This document shows positions 26,381 to 36,770 of a stretch of 64,000 nucleotides of DNA, piece by piece. The position numbers and the translations under genes were made by a program. The DNA comes from UTCFX2 sp002050125 (GTDB lineage Bacteria > Chloroflexota > Anaerolineae > Anaerolineales > UBA4823). A model generated the notes under the pieces. It ran no database searches. It had not been told where the DNA came from and saw only the letters and a program-made list of their open reading frames with translations. How positions within the stretch are numbered: position 1 is the first letter of the stretch; each line of letters begins with the position of its first letter. The stretch spans positions 1,550,001 to 1,614,000 of the forward strand of contig JAOSJQ010000001.1 of NCBI GenBank assembly GCA_027494035.1. The letters run 5' to 3'.

Positions 26381-27247
26381 ATGCAGACTGTCAGGGAAAG
26401 TCTCTCCCAGTTTAGAAAAACCGTTTTGCCGTTGATCAAGAGCTTGCAGACCGGGCTGCTTCTGGCAACCGGATTAGCCGGCTATATGAGCGCCCGCTGT
26501 CCCGTGACGCACTGGACGACGCTGCTGGGTCTGACAGGCAGCTTGTTCCTGGCAATCAGCGGCAGCACCGTGCTCAACATGTGGTACGACCGGGATATCG
26601 ACGCGCGCATGCAGCGCACCGCAAAGCGACCGCTGCCCTCCGGTCTGATCCGTCCTGAGACGGCGCTGCGGCTGGGTTTGATCCTCTCGGTGCTGGGCGT
26701 GGGCTGGGCTGCGCTGCTCTCGCCGATATACAGCCTGGTGGTTTTCCTGGGTCTGTTCTTCGATGTGGTCGTCTATTCAATTTGGCTGAAACGGCGCACG
26801 CCCTGGTCGATCATTTGGGGCGGCATCTCCGGCGGAATGCCCGTCCTGGCTGGCAGGACTCTCGGGCTGGGGGGGATCGACGGCATCGGCTTGCTGCTGG
26901 CGCTGGGGGTGCTTTTCTGGATCCCCACCCATATCATGACGTTCAGTCTGCGCTACGACCAGGATTATCGCCGGGCGGGCGTGCCCACCTTCCCGATAGT
27001 TTATGGCGCGCAGACCACCCGCCTGATCATCGCGGTTTCGAGCGTCCTGGCTTCTCTAATGATGGTTCTGGCGGCGATTGGGATCGGTCTGACCTGGGGC
27101 TATCTGCGCATGTTGGCGGTGCTCTCAGCGGCGCTCTTCTTGATGGCGCTGGCGACTTTACTAAAACCTTCCGAGAAGTTGAATTTCCGTTTGTTCAAGT
27201 TTGCCTCGCTTTACATGTTCGGTTCCATGCTGCTGCTGGCGATCTAA
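26381..27247 (+). CDS. UbiA-family prenyltransferase, protoheme IX farnesyltransferase-like
   Basis: Integral membrane prenyltransferase of 288 residues, most like heme O synthase (CtaB), which adds a farnesyl group to heme for oxidases. The first Asp-rich motif is NMWYDRDIDARMQRTAKRPL, the second region is YDQDYRRAGVPTFPIVYG. About eight or nine helices are visible. An AGGAGG ribosome site 6 bases before ATG 26381 decides the start; an ATG at 26375 abuts the site. Other UbiA branches (menaquinone, chlorophyll-type) remain possible, but the ATKRP-type and AGVP segments favour CtaB. The operator at 26305 ties it to the Crp/Fnr regulator. Confidence 0.82.
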   Translation: MQTVRESLSQFRKTVLPLIKSLQTGLLLATGLAGYMSARCPVTHWTTLLGLTGSLFLAISGSTVLNMWYDRDIDARMQRTAKRPLPSGLIRPETALRLGLILSVLGVGWAALLSPIYSLVVFLGLFFDVVVYSIWLKRRTPWSIIWGGISGGMPVLAGRTLGLGGIDGIGLLLALGVLFWIPTHIMTFSLRYDQDYRRAGVPTFPIVYGAQTTRLIIAVSSVLASLMMVLAAIGIGLTWGYLRMLAVLSAALFLMALATLLKPSEKLNFRLFKFASLYMFGSMLLLAI

Positions 27248-27279
27248 GAAATTCTCTCCTTCTGACGGTTCAGTTCGAT

Positions 27280-27325
27280 AGAACACTGCCGGGCTTGGTT
27301 TAGCCGGCAGTGTTCTGGTTTGATT
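27280..27325 (+). terminator. Intrinsic terminator after the prenyltransferase gene
   Basis: Perfect 13-bp stem AGAACACTGCCGG (27280-27292) with CCGGCAGTGTTCT (27304-27316), 11-base loop, followed by GGTTTGATTT. Confidence 0.8.
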
Positions 27326-27417
27326 TATGGCAGTTTTGAGTTATCATCGGACTGGACAAGCTAAACCCGCGCCTGCCAATCCACGCGGGTTCACCAAATC
27401 GATCGAGGAGGATGACT

Positions 27418-28989
27418 ATGATCGAACTTACCGGCAGCGAGCTAACTATCGAGCAAATCGTCGCCGCGGCGCGCGGTAACGCCGCGATCGCCGCGCTGGG
27501 AGAGGCGGCGCGCCGCCGAATGCAGCACAGCCACGATTGGGTCGAGCATTCGATCGCCCAATCGGGGAAGATCATCTACGGCGTGAACACCGGGTTCGGC
27601 TCGCTGGCGACTAAGGTGATCAGCGCCGATCAGGCGCGCCAGCTTTCACGTAACCTGATCCTGAGTTGCGTATGCGGGGTGGGCCGCGCCCTTCCCCAGG
27701 ATGTGGTGCGGGCGATGATGGTGATCCGCGCCAACATGCTGGCTACAGGTCATTCGGGGGTGCGCCCGGTGGTGGCGCAAACGCTGATCGATCTGCTCAA
27801 CGCCGGGATCATGCCGGTTGTGCCGGAGAAAGGTTCGTTGGGCGCCAGCGGCGACCTGGCTCCACTGTCGCACATCGCAGCGGTGATGACGCGCGGCGTG
27901 GAGGCAGACGACGGGTACAGCGGCATGGCTTACTACCAGGGCGAACTGCTGGAAGGCGCCGAAGCGATGCGCCGCGCCGGGATCCAACGGCTGGTTCTGG
28001 AAGCGAAAGAAGGTCTGGCGCTTTCTAACGGCACGGATTTCATGGCTGCCTGCGGGGCGTTGGCGGTTTATGATGCCGAGAACCTGCTGCGCCATAGCCA
28101 GGCAGCCGCCGCGCTCAGCCTGGAAGCGCTGCTGGGTCTGTCGGCGGCGTTTGACCCCGCGCTGCACGCGGTCAGCTATCAGCCCGGTCAGCAGCGCATC
28201 GCGGCTAACCTGCGTCGGCTCACCGCGGGAAGCCGCCTGATCGATTCACTGCCCGCCAAGGTGCAGGACGCCTACAGCTTGCGCTGCATTCCACAGGTGC
28301 TCGGTCCGGCGCTGGACACGCTCGCCTTTTTGCGCCAGCGTTTTGGGGCGGCAATCAACGCCGTCACCGACAACCCGTTGATCTTCGCCGCCGAGGAGGC
28401 GGAAGGCGGGCTGCGCTCGATCTCGGGCGGGAACTTCCACGGTCAGGGGCCGGCGATGTGGCTGGATTTCCTGGGGATCGCGCTGGCGGAGGCCGCCAAC
28501 ATCGCCGAGCGGCGCATCTTCCGGCTGCTCACCCCGGAGCTGAGCTTTGGGCTGCCGGCAATGCTGGTGCCCTCCAGCGGGCTGGACGGCGGGCTGATGA
28601 TGCTGCAGTACACCGCCGCCGCGCTGGTCTCGGACAATAAGACGCTGGCGCATCCCGACAGCGTCGACTCGATCCCCTCCTGCGCCAACCAGGAGGATCA
28701 TGTGAGCATGGGCGCCAACGCCGCCCGTCACACGCTGGAGATTCTGGAAAACGTGCGCAACGTCGTGGCGCTCGAACTGCAAACCGCCGCCCAGGCGGTA
28801 GACTTGCGCTGCGCCGGGCGGGCGGATCTGTTGGGAGAGGGCACTGCCCGGGTGCAAGCCGCCGTGCGCCGCCACGTCGCCTATCTGGAACACGACCGCG
28901 CAACCGCGCCCGATACGCAGCGGCTTTCCGAGCTGATCCTCAGCGGCGAGTTGATCGCCGAAATCGCCGCAATGGTCGAGTTGGGGTAG
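27418..28989 (+). CDS. hutH: Histidine ammonia-lyase
   Basis: Converts L-histidine to urocanate and ammonia, the first step of histidine degradation, in the cytoplasm. The protein of about 523 residues has the conserved GSLGASGDLAPLSH segment, whose Ala-Ser-Gly cyclises to the MIO electrophile, the early Tyr loop YGVNTGFGSLA, and QEDHVSMGANAARHTLE near the C-terminus. Two in-frame ATG codons are present; 27418 is 7 bases from GAGGAG, whereas 27412 is too close. No other hut genes are nearby, so the downstream pathway is encoded elsewhere or the enzyme works in isolation. Aromatic-amino-acid lyases share the motif, but the sequence fits HutH best. Confidence 0.93.
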   Translation: MIELTGSELTIEQIVAAARGNAAIAALGEAARRRMQHSHDWVEHSIAQSGKIIYGVNTGFGSLATKVISADQARQLSRNLILSCVCGVGRALPQDVVRAMMVIRANMLATGHSGVRPVVAQTLIDLLNAGIMPVVPEKGSLGASGDLAPLSHIAAVMTRGVEADDGYSGMAYYQGELLEGAEAMRRAGIQRLVLEAKEGLALSNGTDFMAACGALAVYDAENLLRHSQAAAALSLEALLGLSAAFDPALHAVSYQPGQQRIAANLRRLTAGSRLIDSLPAKVQDAYSLRCIPQVLGPALDTLAFLRQRFGAAINAVTDNPLIFAAEEAEGGLRSISGGNFHGQGPAMWLDFLGIALAEAANIAERRIFRLLTPELSFGLPAMLVPSSGLDGGLMMLQYTAAALVSDNKTLAHPDSVDSIPSCANQEDHVSMGANAARHTLEILENVRNVVALELQTAAQAVDLRCAGRADLLGEGTARVQAAVRRHVAYLEHDRATAPDTQRLSELILSGELIAEIAAMVELG

Positions 28990-29016
28990 CCGGCTGGGTG
29001 GCTGCCGCGCCCCCGG

Positions 29017-29466
29017 CTACTCGGCGACGTGGAAGTCGCTCTTCTTGCGAATCCGGTCTTTGACTTCTGGGTCTTCCAGTTCTTCGGCGGTGAAGTTCAT
29101 CTTGTAATCGGCTTGATCTTCGTAGCCGCCCGGCTCATAGACCATCAGCATGTGCATGTCTTTGCCCCCGGCGACTTTTACGCTGTGCACGGTGTTCGGC
29201 GGGATGTAAACCGCATCGCCCGGGTTCATCAGATGGGTTTCGCCGCCGACCGTCCATTCCACTTGCCCCTCCAGCACAAAGAAGGTTTCGGAATGATCTT
29301 TGTGATAATGCGGGATCACTTCGAAGGTGGACAGCCAGCGCGAGCGCATGATGGTATAACGACCGTCGCTCTGCGCTTTTGTGACCACTACCTCGATGTC
29401 TGCCACGCCGTCTTCTTCGAACGAGGGTCTTTTGCCAGCCATCGAAAAAACGTGTTTTGAACTCAT
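29017..29466 (-). CDS. Cupin-domain protein
   Basis: Single-domain cupin of 149 residues. Cupin motif 1 is visible as PHYHKDHSETFFVLEGQVEW and motif 2 as NPGDAVYIPPNTVHSVKV; together they hold His/Glu metal ligands. The C-terminus is charged (TAEELEDPEVKDRIRKKS). Substrate is unknown; small cupins act as isomerases, dioxygenases or sugar-binding proteins. The gene is convergent with hutH and lies 18 bases after the M28 peptidase in the same direction. Confidence 0.82.
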   Translation of the reverse strand: MSSKHVFSMAGKRPSFEEDGVADIEVVVTKAQSDGRYTIMRSRWLSTFEVIPHYHKDHSETFFVLEGQVEWTVGGETHLMNPGDAVYIPPNTVHSVKVAGGKDMHMLMVYEPGGYEDQADYKMNFTAEELEDPEVKDRIRKKSDFHVAE

Positions 29467-29484
29467 GGGTTTGGATCTCCTTTT

Positions 29485-30702
29485 TTATTTGTTTTGTTTG
29501 ATGAACCAATTCAACGCCTGGGCGATCTCGACGACTTTACGGCAATCGACAACGTCAATATCGTCTTTAGGCGTATGGGTGATCTCCTGGTTGTCCATAT
29601 GCTCGATGAGCCATTGGGATGATACGGCAATTGCCGGGCATCCCTGTTGAACGAAAATGCTGTGATCCCCTTGAGGCCACTGAACCCCCTCGACGATTCC
29701 AGTATATTTTGCCAGGACGTCATCGGCGATTGATTTGAGGGAGGCGGGCAGGTTGAAAAACGAAAACGCCGCTTTGCCTTCTTTGTACCCGGCGCCATCG
29801 ATGTTGATATTCAAGAGGATATTCTTGAAATCGCCCTGGTTTTTCCTGATGTAATCCATTTGTCCGGGAACGGCGTAATAATCCTCGCCGTTGAACGGCG
29901 CCAGATCGAGCAATCTGTCCCCCCGATAATCTTTGAGTAAGGCGGCGAGAAGCAGCAAGGTGATGACCCCGGTCGCATTGTCAATTGCCCCCGGTGTGCC
30001 TTTTTTCGCGTCAATGTGAGCCGAGATGACGATGCGCTCAGCCCGGTTTTTCCCTTTGCGCGCAATGACGTTATACGCTTTGGCGGGGATGCGGGTGGAT
30101 CGAGACTGCAGCGCCGCGGGCTTGCCGACATGAGACAGAAGGCGCTGCCCTTCTTCTTCAGTTGTGTACACCGAAGGAATATCGAAGTCGCCGTCTTCGA
30201 TGAGGGGAAAAGGGTAAGCGCCTCCCGCCAGGGCGGAATTCCTGCCGGTTGCGGAGATGATCGCCGCCGGCTGCGTTTGTTCGAGCAGCGCGATAATCCT
30301 GCGATGTTCCTCCGGGTTATAGAACACGAAGTTTTTTGGCATGAGTTGTTCTTTGGCAATATCACCGTGTAAAAGAAGAATTTTACCGGCGATCTCCCGC
30401 TGTTCGAGCTCTTCAGGAGATGCAGCGTTTATCAGCGGCGCCTGGACCGAACACCCAAGGGAATAAGGACTGGCGAACACGTTTAGCGTTTGATTTGCGG
30501 CGTACAGGGTTGCCCCGCCGTCTTCCCAATCCATCACATCCAGTTCAGAGACCTCCGTCTGCCAACCCAAAGCGGTCACTTCTTGCATAAAAAAACCGGT
30601 TGCCTGCCGGTTGCCTTCGCTGCCCACGCTGCGCCCGGGTATTTCTTGGCACAGCGTTTTCAAATAAGCTACGCTCTTTTGATAGAGTAGCTCCGTTTCC
30701 AT
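29485..30702 (-). CDS. M28-family metallopeptidase (aminopeptidase type)
   Basis: Zinc-dependent exopeptidase of 405 residues, probably cytoplasmic since no signal peptide is visible. The two-metal ligands are recognisable: His in VISAHIDAKKGTPGAIDNAT with the bridging Asp, Glu pair in LAPFNGEDYYAVPG, Asp in NINIDGAG and His in THTPKDDIDVVD. A PA-like insertion is present in the N-terminal half. I start at ATG 30702 (METELLYQKS), which has a GGGA-type ribosome site; a much longer frame upstream has no family similarity and overlaps the nuclease gene. Confidence 0.85.
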   Translation of the reverse strand: METELLYQKSVAYLKTLCQEIPGRSVGSEGNRQATGFFMQEVTALGWQTEVSELDVMDWEDGGATLYAANQTLNVFASPYSLGCSVQAPLINAASPEELEQREIAGKILLLHGDIAKEQLMPKNFVFYNPEEHRRIIALLEQTQPAAIISATGRNSALAGGAYPFPLIEDGDFDIPSVYTTEEEGQRLLSHVGKPAALQSRSTRIPAKAYNVIARKGKNRAERIVISAHIDAKKGTPGAIDNATGVITLLLLAALLKDYRGDRLLDLAPFNGEDYYAVPGQMDYIRKNQGDFKNILLNINIDGAGYKEGKAAFSFFNLPASLKSIADDVLAKYTGIVEGVQWPQGDHSIFVQQGCPAIAVSSQWLIEHMDNQEITHTPKDDIDVVDCRKVVEIAQALNWFIKQNK

Positions 30703-30796
30703 TGCGTTCCCTCGGCATTCCCTCCCGCTTATCCGCCAGCTATTTGCGCCGCCAGCCGGGGACGCGGGGTCTTCCGTGCTATTTTCCCTTAACCGG

Positions 30797-31879
30797 TTAT
30801 ATGCCTGCTTTTCTGCGGTTGCATTCTTTGCACAGCATCTGGCAGTTTTCGGGAATTGTCTTGCCGCCCGCATGCCACGGGGTGATGTGATCGGCTTCCA
30901 TTTCTTCCAGTTCAAAATGCTTCCCGCAAACCTGGCAGACGCCGTTTTGCCTTTCGTACGCCGCCCTTTTCTGGCTGTCGGTGAAAGCGCGCAGGTTTAA
31001 ATATTTCTCCTGGCGGTTTAACACAAACGGGTAAATCCCTTTCCTATTGCCGACATCGTCGTCCATCATCAGGGTTTGAATTTCGCGCTCGAGCTGCGCG
31101 CTGTCGAACAATTGCCCCTTGTATTGGCGGTGAAGCGGACCCCATTCGACGCCCTTCATTTCTTTGCGATACTTGGGGAATACCGCCTCGACCCAGTGAA
31201 TGACTTCTTGAAAATACAGCCATAGCTCGTTTGCGTTTGGGTCGTGTTGATGAACGGACATGTAGTCGGCAATCTCCCCTTCCGAGATCCAGTCCAAAGC
31301 CGTTTCGAGGATTTCCTGGCGGATCGGCGTACCTTTAACATGTTTACCCGCTAACAGATAGGCGGCGCAGTTACTCTTGCTGAACTTCAATTTGGCGTCG
31401 GATAGCCAAGCCCCGGTGTACACGGCGTTGCGCAGTTCCTGCTCGGTCAGTTTTTCGCCAGCAATATTGACGATCCGAAACCAGTCCAGTTTTTCTCGAT
31501 CGTTGCCTTCGCAGAAATAGATCATCAGCGGGTAGTTCAATATCCCCTCTTGTTCGGCGCGGGTCAGGTTGTGAAAATAACGGTTTTCGATGGAATAATC
31601 GCCGGCGACGTACTGGCAGAAGCTGATGGTGCGCTGCTGTCCGTCCAGCACCTCGAACGCGCCGTCGTCGTTCTTTGCCCAGTACATCACGTTGAGCGGA
31701 AAGCCCTTGCAGATGGTATCCATGACGGCGTTGCGTTTCTTCTCGTCATAAACGAACTCGCGCTGATATTTGGGGCGGATGTTAAGCCGCCCGCCGTAGC
31801 CGCTGACGCCCTCTTCGGCGTTGTCAACATAACCCTGCGCTACCTCGGCGACCGTGATTTGCTGTAATTCGACTTTCAT
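30797..31879 (-). CDS. DUF262 and HNH endonuclease-domain protein
   Basis: Likely nuclease of a restriction-type defence system. Residues 1-220 are a DUF262 (ParB/Srx-like) domain with its signature VLDGQQRTISFCQYVAG and RPKYQREFVY near the start. The C-terminal 60 residues are an HNH nuclease with a zinc knuckle: CQVCGKHF, then EADHITPWHAGG, then CQMLCKECNRRK. The architecture resembles GmrSD-like and related DUF262 defence nucleases, which typically cut foreign or modified DNA using nucleotide energy. Its ATG overlaps the methyltransferase stop by 4 bases, so the two are translationally coupled. Specificity is unknown. Confidence 0.85.
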   Translation of the reverse strand: MKVELQQITVAEVAQGYVDNAEEGVSGYGGRLNIRPKYQREFVYDEKKRNAVMDTICKGFPLNVMYWAKNDDGAFEVLDGQQRTISFCQYVAGDYSIENRYFHNLTRAEQEGILNYPLMIYFCEGNDREKLDWFRIVNIAGEKLTEQELRNAVYTGAWLSDAKLKFSKSNCAAYLLAGKHVKGTPIRQEILETALDWISEGEIADYMSVHQHDPNANELWLYFQEVIHWVEAVFPKYRKEMKGVEWGPLHRQYKGQLFDSAQLEREIQTLMMDDDVGNRKGIYPFVLNRQEKYLNLRAFTDSQKRAAYERQNGVCQVCGKHFELEEMEADHITPWHAGGKTIPENCQMLCKECNRRKAGI

Positions 31880-32953
31880 TGTCCTACTCCTTTATTTCTG
31901 ACCACAATACGAACATAAGTAGGCTTGCCATTTATCGCACTATCCTTATCCTTGATAAGACCATGTTCTTTGAATGGGGTATTGGTGTTTTTTCTTATTT
32001 CGTTGGCGCTTATGATTTCGAACTGATCAGGGTTATATTTATCAAGAAATGTGATCGGAACGCCCATCGCGCGGTCATAATCGCTAGGTATTTCCGCCAC
32101 CTTGTTTACGTTGATGGCGTCATAGTTGTCATATTTTGGGTATTCCTCGGGTGTGTAGCGTTTGTAAAGGGTGATGTGCTCATGGCGTTTTTGTAAGTCC
32201 AGGTTTGTGAACCAACTTATATTGCGAAACTTGACCAACTCGGTATCCGGGGTTATAGACGCCATCAGCCCATTCGCGGGAATAATTTCCAGGAATTGAA
32301 AAAAAAGCGTTTCCATTTGGGAATCCATTTCCAAGCCAAATTCTGTTATCTTTTATCAGCTTGAAAATCTCTTTGTAAGAAATCGCATTTTTACTCCCGA
32401 TAATGATGAAATCCTTCTCGTATTTCACCAGTTGGGCGACATACTCGCGGAAGAGCGAAAAGGGCGGGTTGGTAACCACGATGTCGGCTTCTTCGAGCAT
32501 TTGAATACTTTCCGCCGAGCGGAAATCGCCGTCGCCTTTTAGAAACGCGGATACGTTTTTCTGGTTTTTGAGAAGGTATTTTACGTCCGTGAGGTCGAAG
32601 GCGCCGTCGGCGTTTTCATCCCGGACTTCGCAAATTTCGACTTTATACGCCGGTTGGTTATCTATCTTTTTCCGGTTCAGCCCCTCGATTTCAAACAGCG
32701 GCAGTTGCTGACCCGCCACCGGAGAGTCGGTGTACGTGGTCGCCGTCAGTTTTTTCAAACCCAGGAAGTTGAAGTTCAGCGCAAAATACTTGAAAAAATT
32801 GCTCTCGTAAGGGTCGTCGCAGTTGCAAAAGACGATCTTATCCTTGAAGTGGTCTTTGTAATGGCGCATCTCGGCTTCGATATCTGGAAGCTGCGTATAG
32901 AACTCGTCCATTCGATTTTTGCTGGCTTGAATCAGACTTGCGTTTTTTGCCAT
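31876..32953 (-). CDS. EcoRI-type adenine-specific DNA methyltransferase (one frameshift)
   Basis: Predicted N6-adenine methyltransferase that would protect host DNA from the coupled DUF262-HNH nuclease. The first frame, from ATG 32953, has FYTQLPDIEAEMRHYKDHF, CNCDDPYESNFFKYFALNF and the catalytic NPPFSLFREYV (NPPF form of motif IV). It breaks after WADGVYNP at a G4 run (plus strand 32249-32252; CCCC in the gene). With one base removed the product continues as DTELVKFRNISWFTNLDLQ up to the stop at 31876, giving about 358 residues, the family length. Either a sequencing error or a real loss of the modification enzyme; if real, the nuclease would have to be inactive or independent of it. Confidence 0.82.
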
Positions 32954-35180
32954 AACACCCCATCTCTATCAATCGGGACCATCGTTTTGATTGTAACATA
33001 TCAGATTTCGAGCAGCGTGCGCGGGGACGAGCAAGTGATTACAAAAACGCAAGCTCGCCCCGCCGGGGCGCGGCGGCGGCTTCAATCCACGCCTCCCGCA
33101 CGGGAGGCGACGTCTGCCGCGGCCATTGCCGCAATCGGGTCAAGCATGTTTCAATCCACGCCTCCCGCACGGGAGGCGACGGCAATTTATCTGTTTTTAG
33201 GCGCGCCCAATCTTTGTTTCAATCCACGCCTCCCGCACGGGAGGCGACTTGGACTATACGCTCAAGTTTCGGACTTTTAAGGGGTTTCAATCCACGCCTC
33301 CCGCACGGGAGGCGACAAGGTTAGCGATGGCAATACCTGAAAAGCCGCTTGTTTCAATCCACGCCTCCCGCACGGGAGGCGACCTGTACTCTTATGGCGC
33401 GGGTCATCTTGATGCCTTGTTTCAATCCACGCCTCCCGCACGGGAGGCGACCAGGTCTACTAACCCCTCCGAGTACAGCGCTCGGTTTCAATCCACGCCT
33501 CCCGCACGGGAGGCGACCTGTTTGCGTTATTGCTTGCACTCACGTGACGAGTTTCAATTCACGCCTCCCGCACGGGAGGCGACCGTTCACCTAGACGGCC
33601 TTGATGACATGCTTAAGTTTCAATCCACGCCTCCCGCACGGGAGGCGACTGTCGGTCTTGCGATCATGCTCGCTTAGCGTTGTGTTTCAATCCACGCCTC
33701 CCGCACGGGAGGCGACACGCGATGCGCTTATTCTGGATTGACCAGAGAGTTTCAATCCACGCCTCCCGCACGGGAGGCGACATAAAGTTGGGGACGATGA
33801 GATCGCCGTCCCAACGTTTCAATCCACGCCTCCCGCACGGGAGGCGACCAAACCAGACAAATATCCCCAGTGCCTGGCCTGGTTTCAATCCACGCCTCCC
33901 GCACGGGAGGCGACGTGAGCTTTCGGTCTCTATCGATTTTTATCTGCCGTTTCAATCCACGCCTCCCGCACGGGAGGCGACCTGTTCGTGTATTCGGGTT
34001 CCAGATTATATTCAGGTTTCAATCCACGCCTCCCGCACGGGAGGCGACTTATGGCCTGGCTCTCGATTATGTCTTTTTGGAGGTTTCAATCCACGCCTCC
34101 CGCACGGGAGGCGACTTGACGGTTATCGCTCATTGTTAGCTCCGTAGTTGTTTCAATCCACGCCTCCCGCACGGGAGGCGACATATGCGGACGATAGCCC
34201 ATACGACGTTTTCGTGTTTCAATCCACGCCTCCCGCACGGGAGGCGACGCCAGATTAGCTCCATTCAGATTAGCTTCAGTCGTTTCAATCCACGCCTCCC
34301 GCACGGGAGGCGACGATGTTCCGCACGATGCTCAACTACAAGGCTGGTTTCAATCCACGCCTCCCGCACGGGAGGCGACTAGATCGCCTCCCACCGATGG
34401 CGTAGGAGGAGCATGTTTCAATCCACGCCTCCCGCACGGGAGGCGACGTGCCAGGCACGTGACGAGCCGGAGTGGTCACCTGTTTCAATCCACGCCTCCC
34501 GCACGGGAGGCGACGTGTATACGTCAACGACTCTGCGGCAACATTAATCGTTTCAATCCACGCCTCCCGCACGGGAGGCGACGGCCCGATCCTCATCAGG
34601 CCCCCCCCCAAGAGTTTCAATCCACGCCTCCCGCACGGGAGGCGACGGGATATCGATAGGTCGCCTAGGAGACTCGAAATGTTTCAATCCACGCCTCCCG
34701 CACGGGAGGCGACCTATGACATGGCTCAATATACACTGTGTATATATGTTTCAATCCACGCCTCCCGCACGGGAGGCGACCCAGAGCGTTTCAATCCACG
34801 CCCCTTGAGCAGGAGTTTCAATCCACGCCTCCCGCACGGGAGGCGACCATATATGGAGATGCCCTATGGGATTTTTCTGGTGTTTCAATCCACGCCTCCC
34901 GCACGGGAGGCGACCCCGCCGATAACTGTCGATCAGCTCAGCTCGAAGTTTCAATCCACGCCTCCCGCACGGGAGGCGACCCCATGCGGGAGGCGACAAT
35001 CCCAAAAAGGAGATGTTTCAATCCACGCCTCCCGCACGGGAGGCGACCGCCTATAACTGGACATATGAGATGATTTATGTGTTTCAATCCACGCCTCCCG
35101 CACGGGAGGCGACCCCAGACTGCTATTGGTCATTTGATCTGCGGCGTGTTTCAATCCACGCCTCCCGCACGGGAGGCGAC

Positions 35181-35344
35181 AAGGCAAACTCAGGCGGAGC
35201 GCCTCCCGTGTCATGTTTCAATCCACGCCTCCCGCACGGGAGGCGACGTCCGGCAAAGCGGTCAGCCCGCTTCGGCTATGTTTCAATCCACGCCTCCCGC
35301 ACGGGAGGCGACGACATCGGCGATTTTGCTCGTAGCGGTGGTTT
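35181..35344 (-). repeat. Three-spacer block, copy A (duplicated at 37799-37962)
   Basis: Three successive spacers with their two inner repeats (164 bases) recur 2,618 bases away. The copies differ at a single base (35268 C, 37886 T). Confidence 0.95.
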
Positions 35345-36708
35345 GTTTCAATCCACGCCTCCCGCACGGGAGGCGACGACATAGGCCAGGAATCGGATGG
35401 CGTCACGACGTTTCAATCCACGCCTCCCGCACGGGAGGCGACCCGGTGTATCCCTGTCGGGGCTGATAGCAGTCCTGTTTCAATCCACGCCTCCCGCACG
35501 GGAGGCGACTCGGGCAAGCCAGTTTATGGGTCGGAACGGGACGGTTTCAATCCACGCCTCCCGCACGGGAGGCGACTCCGCCTGAGTTTGCCTTGGGCTT
35601 CCGTTCGCTGTTTCAATCCACGCCTCCCGCACGGGAGGCGACTTGGCAAGGACGGCAAGTCCTAAGCAGCCATGTTTCAATCCACGCCTCCCGCACGGGA
35701 GGCGACGTACATACTATCATCACATACACACACCCAGATGTTTCAATCCACGCCTCCCGCACGGGAGGCGACTAATCATGCATTATGATTACAACAAAGC
35801 GGGAAGAGTTTCAATCCACGCCTCCCGCACGGGAGGCGACATCACCGGGGAGTGGCAACGCTCTATGGGATATCGTTTCAATCCACGCCTCCCGCACGGG
35901 AGGCGACCAGTTGTACACGGCATTGTTGCCAAATGTCATGTTTCAATCCACGCCTCCCGCACGGGAGGCGACCGAAGAGTAGTGGAGGGATAATGCCTGT
36001 CAGGGTGTTTCAATCCACGCCTCCCGCACGGGAGGCGACACCTGACCGGTGCTGACTTGACAGGCGCTTACATGTTTCAATCCACGCCTCCCGCACGGGA
36101 GGCGACCGCCAGGATGTGCTCTGTTTTCTCGTCTTCGGTGTTTCAATCCACGCCTCCCGCACGGGAGGCGACCAGCGGCGAGCCAGGAGGGAACGCTGAT
36201 GCTGGCGTTTCAATCCACGCCTCCCGCACGGGAGGCGACGTAAAAACGCAGATCGAGAAGGCACGGGACTGGCTGTTTCAATCCACGCCTCCCGCACGGG
36301 AGGCGACATAAACGGTCTTAGCGTAACCGGTGACCATTTCGTTTCAATCCACGCCTCCCGCACGGGAGGCGACCTGAGCACCGTATATGACAACCAGATT
36401 CTGCTCCGGTTTCAATCCACGCCTCCCGCACGGGAGGCGACCCCAGCACCTGCGATTGTGGTGGCGGGTGGATGCGTTTCAATCCACGCCTCCCGCACGG
36501 GAGGCGACGTGTCTGCATCGACGCCGTGGTTCAATCCGACCTGTTTCAATCCACGCCTCCCGCACGGGAGGCGACTCGATATCAGTGAGCAGCCCAACTG
36601 GGTGGAGTGTTTCAATCCACGCCTCCCGCACGGGAGGCGACTCGAGTATATCTATGATCCGGTGAGCGATGAGGCGTTTCAATCCACGCCTCCCGCACGG
36701 GAGGCGAC

Positions 36709-36770
36709 CAGTCCACGCCTCCCGCACGGGAGGCGACCAGTCCACGCCTCCCGCACGTGAGACGTCCCGT
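36709..36770 (-). repeat. Degenerate repeat cell with 5'-truncated repeats
   Basis: Between two normal repeats lies a 62-base interval: CA, then a repeat lacking its first bases (36711-36737, reading GTCCACGCCT to GGAGGCGAC), then CA and a second, damaged repeat copy ending ACGTGAGACGTCCCGT. It may be a slippage product or an integration of array-derived DNA. Confidence 0.85.

Noticed and set aside
30703..30915. Longer N-terminus for the M28 peptidase
   Set aside because: The extension covers the end of the HNH gene, has low complexity and is unlike the family. METELLYQKS at 30702 is the natural start.
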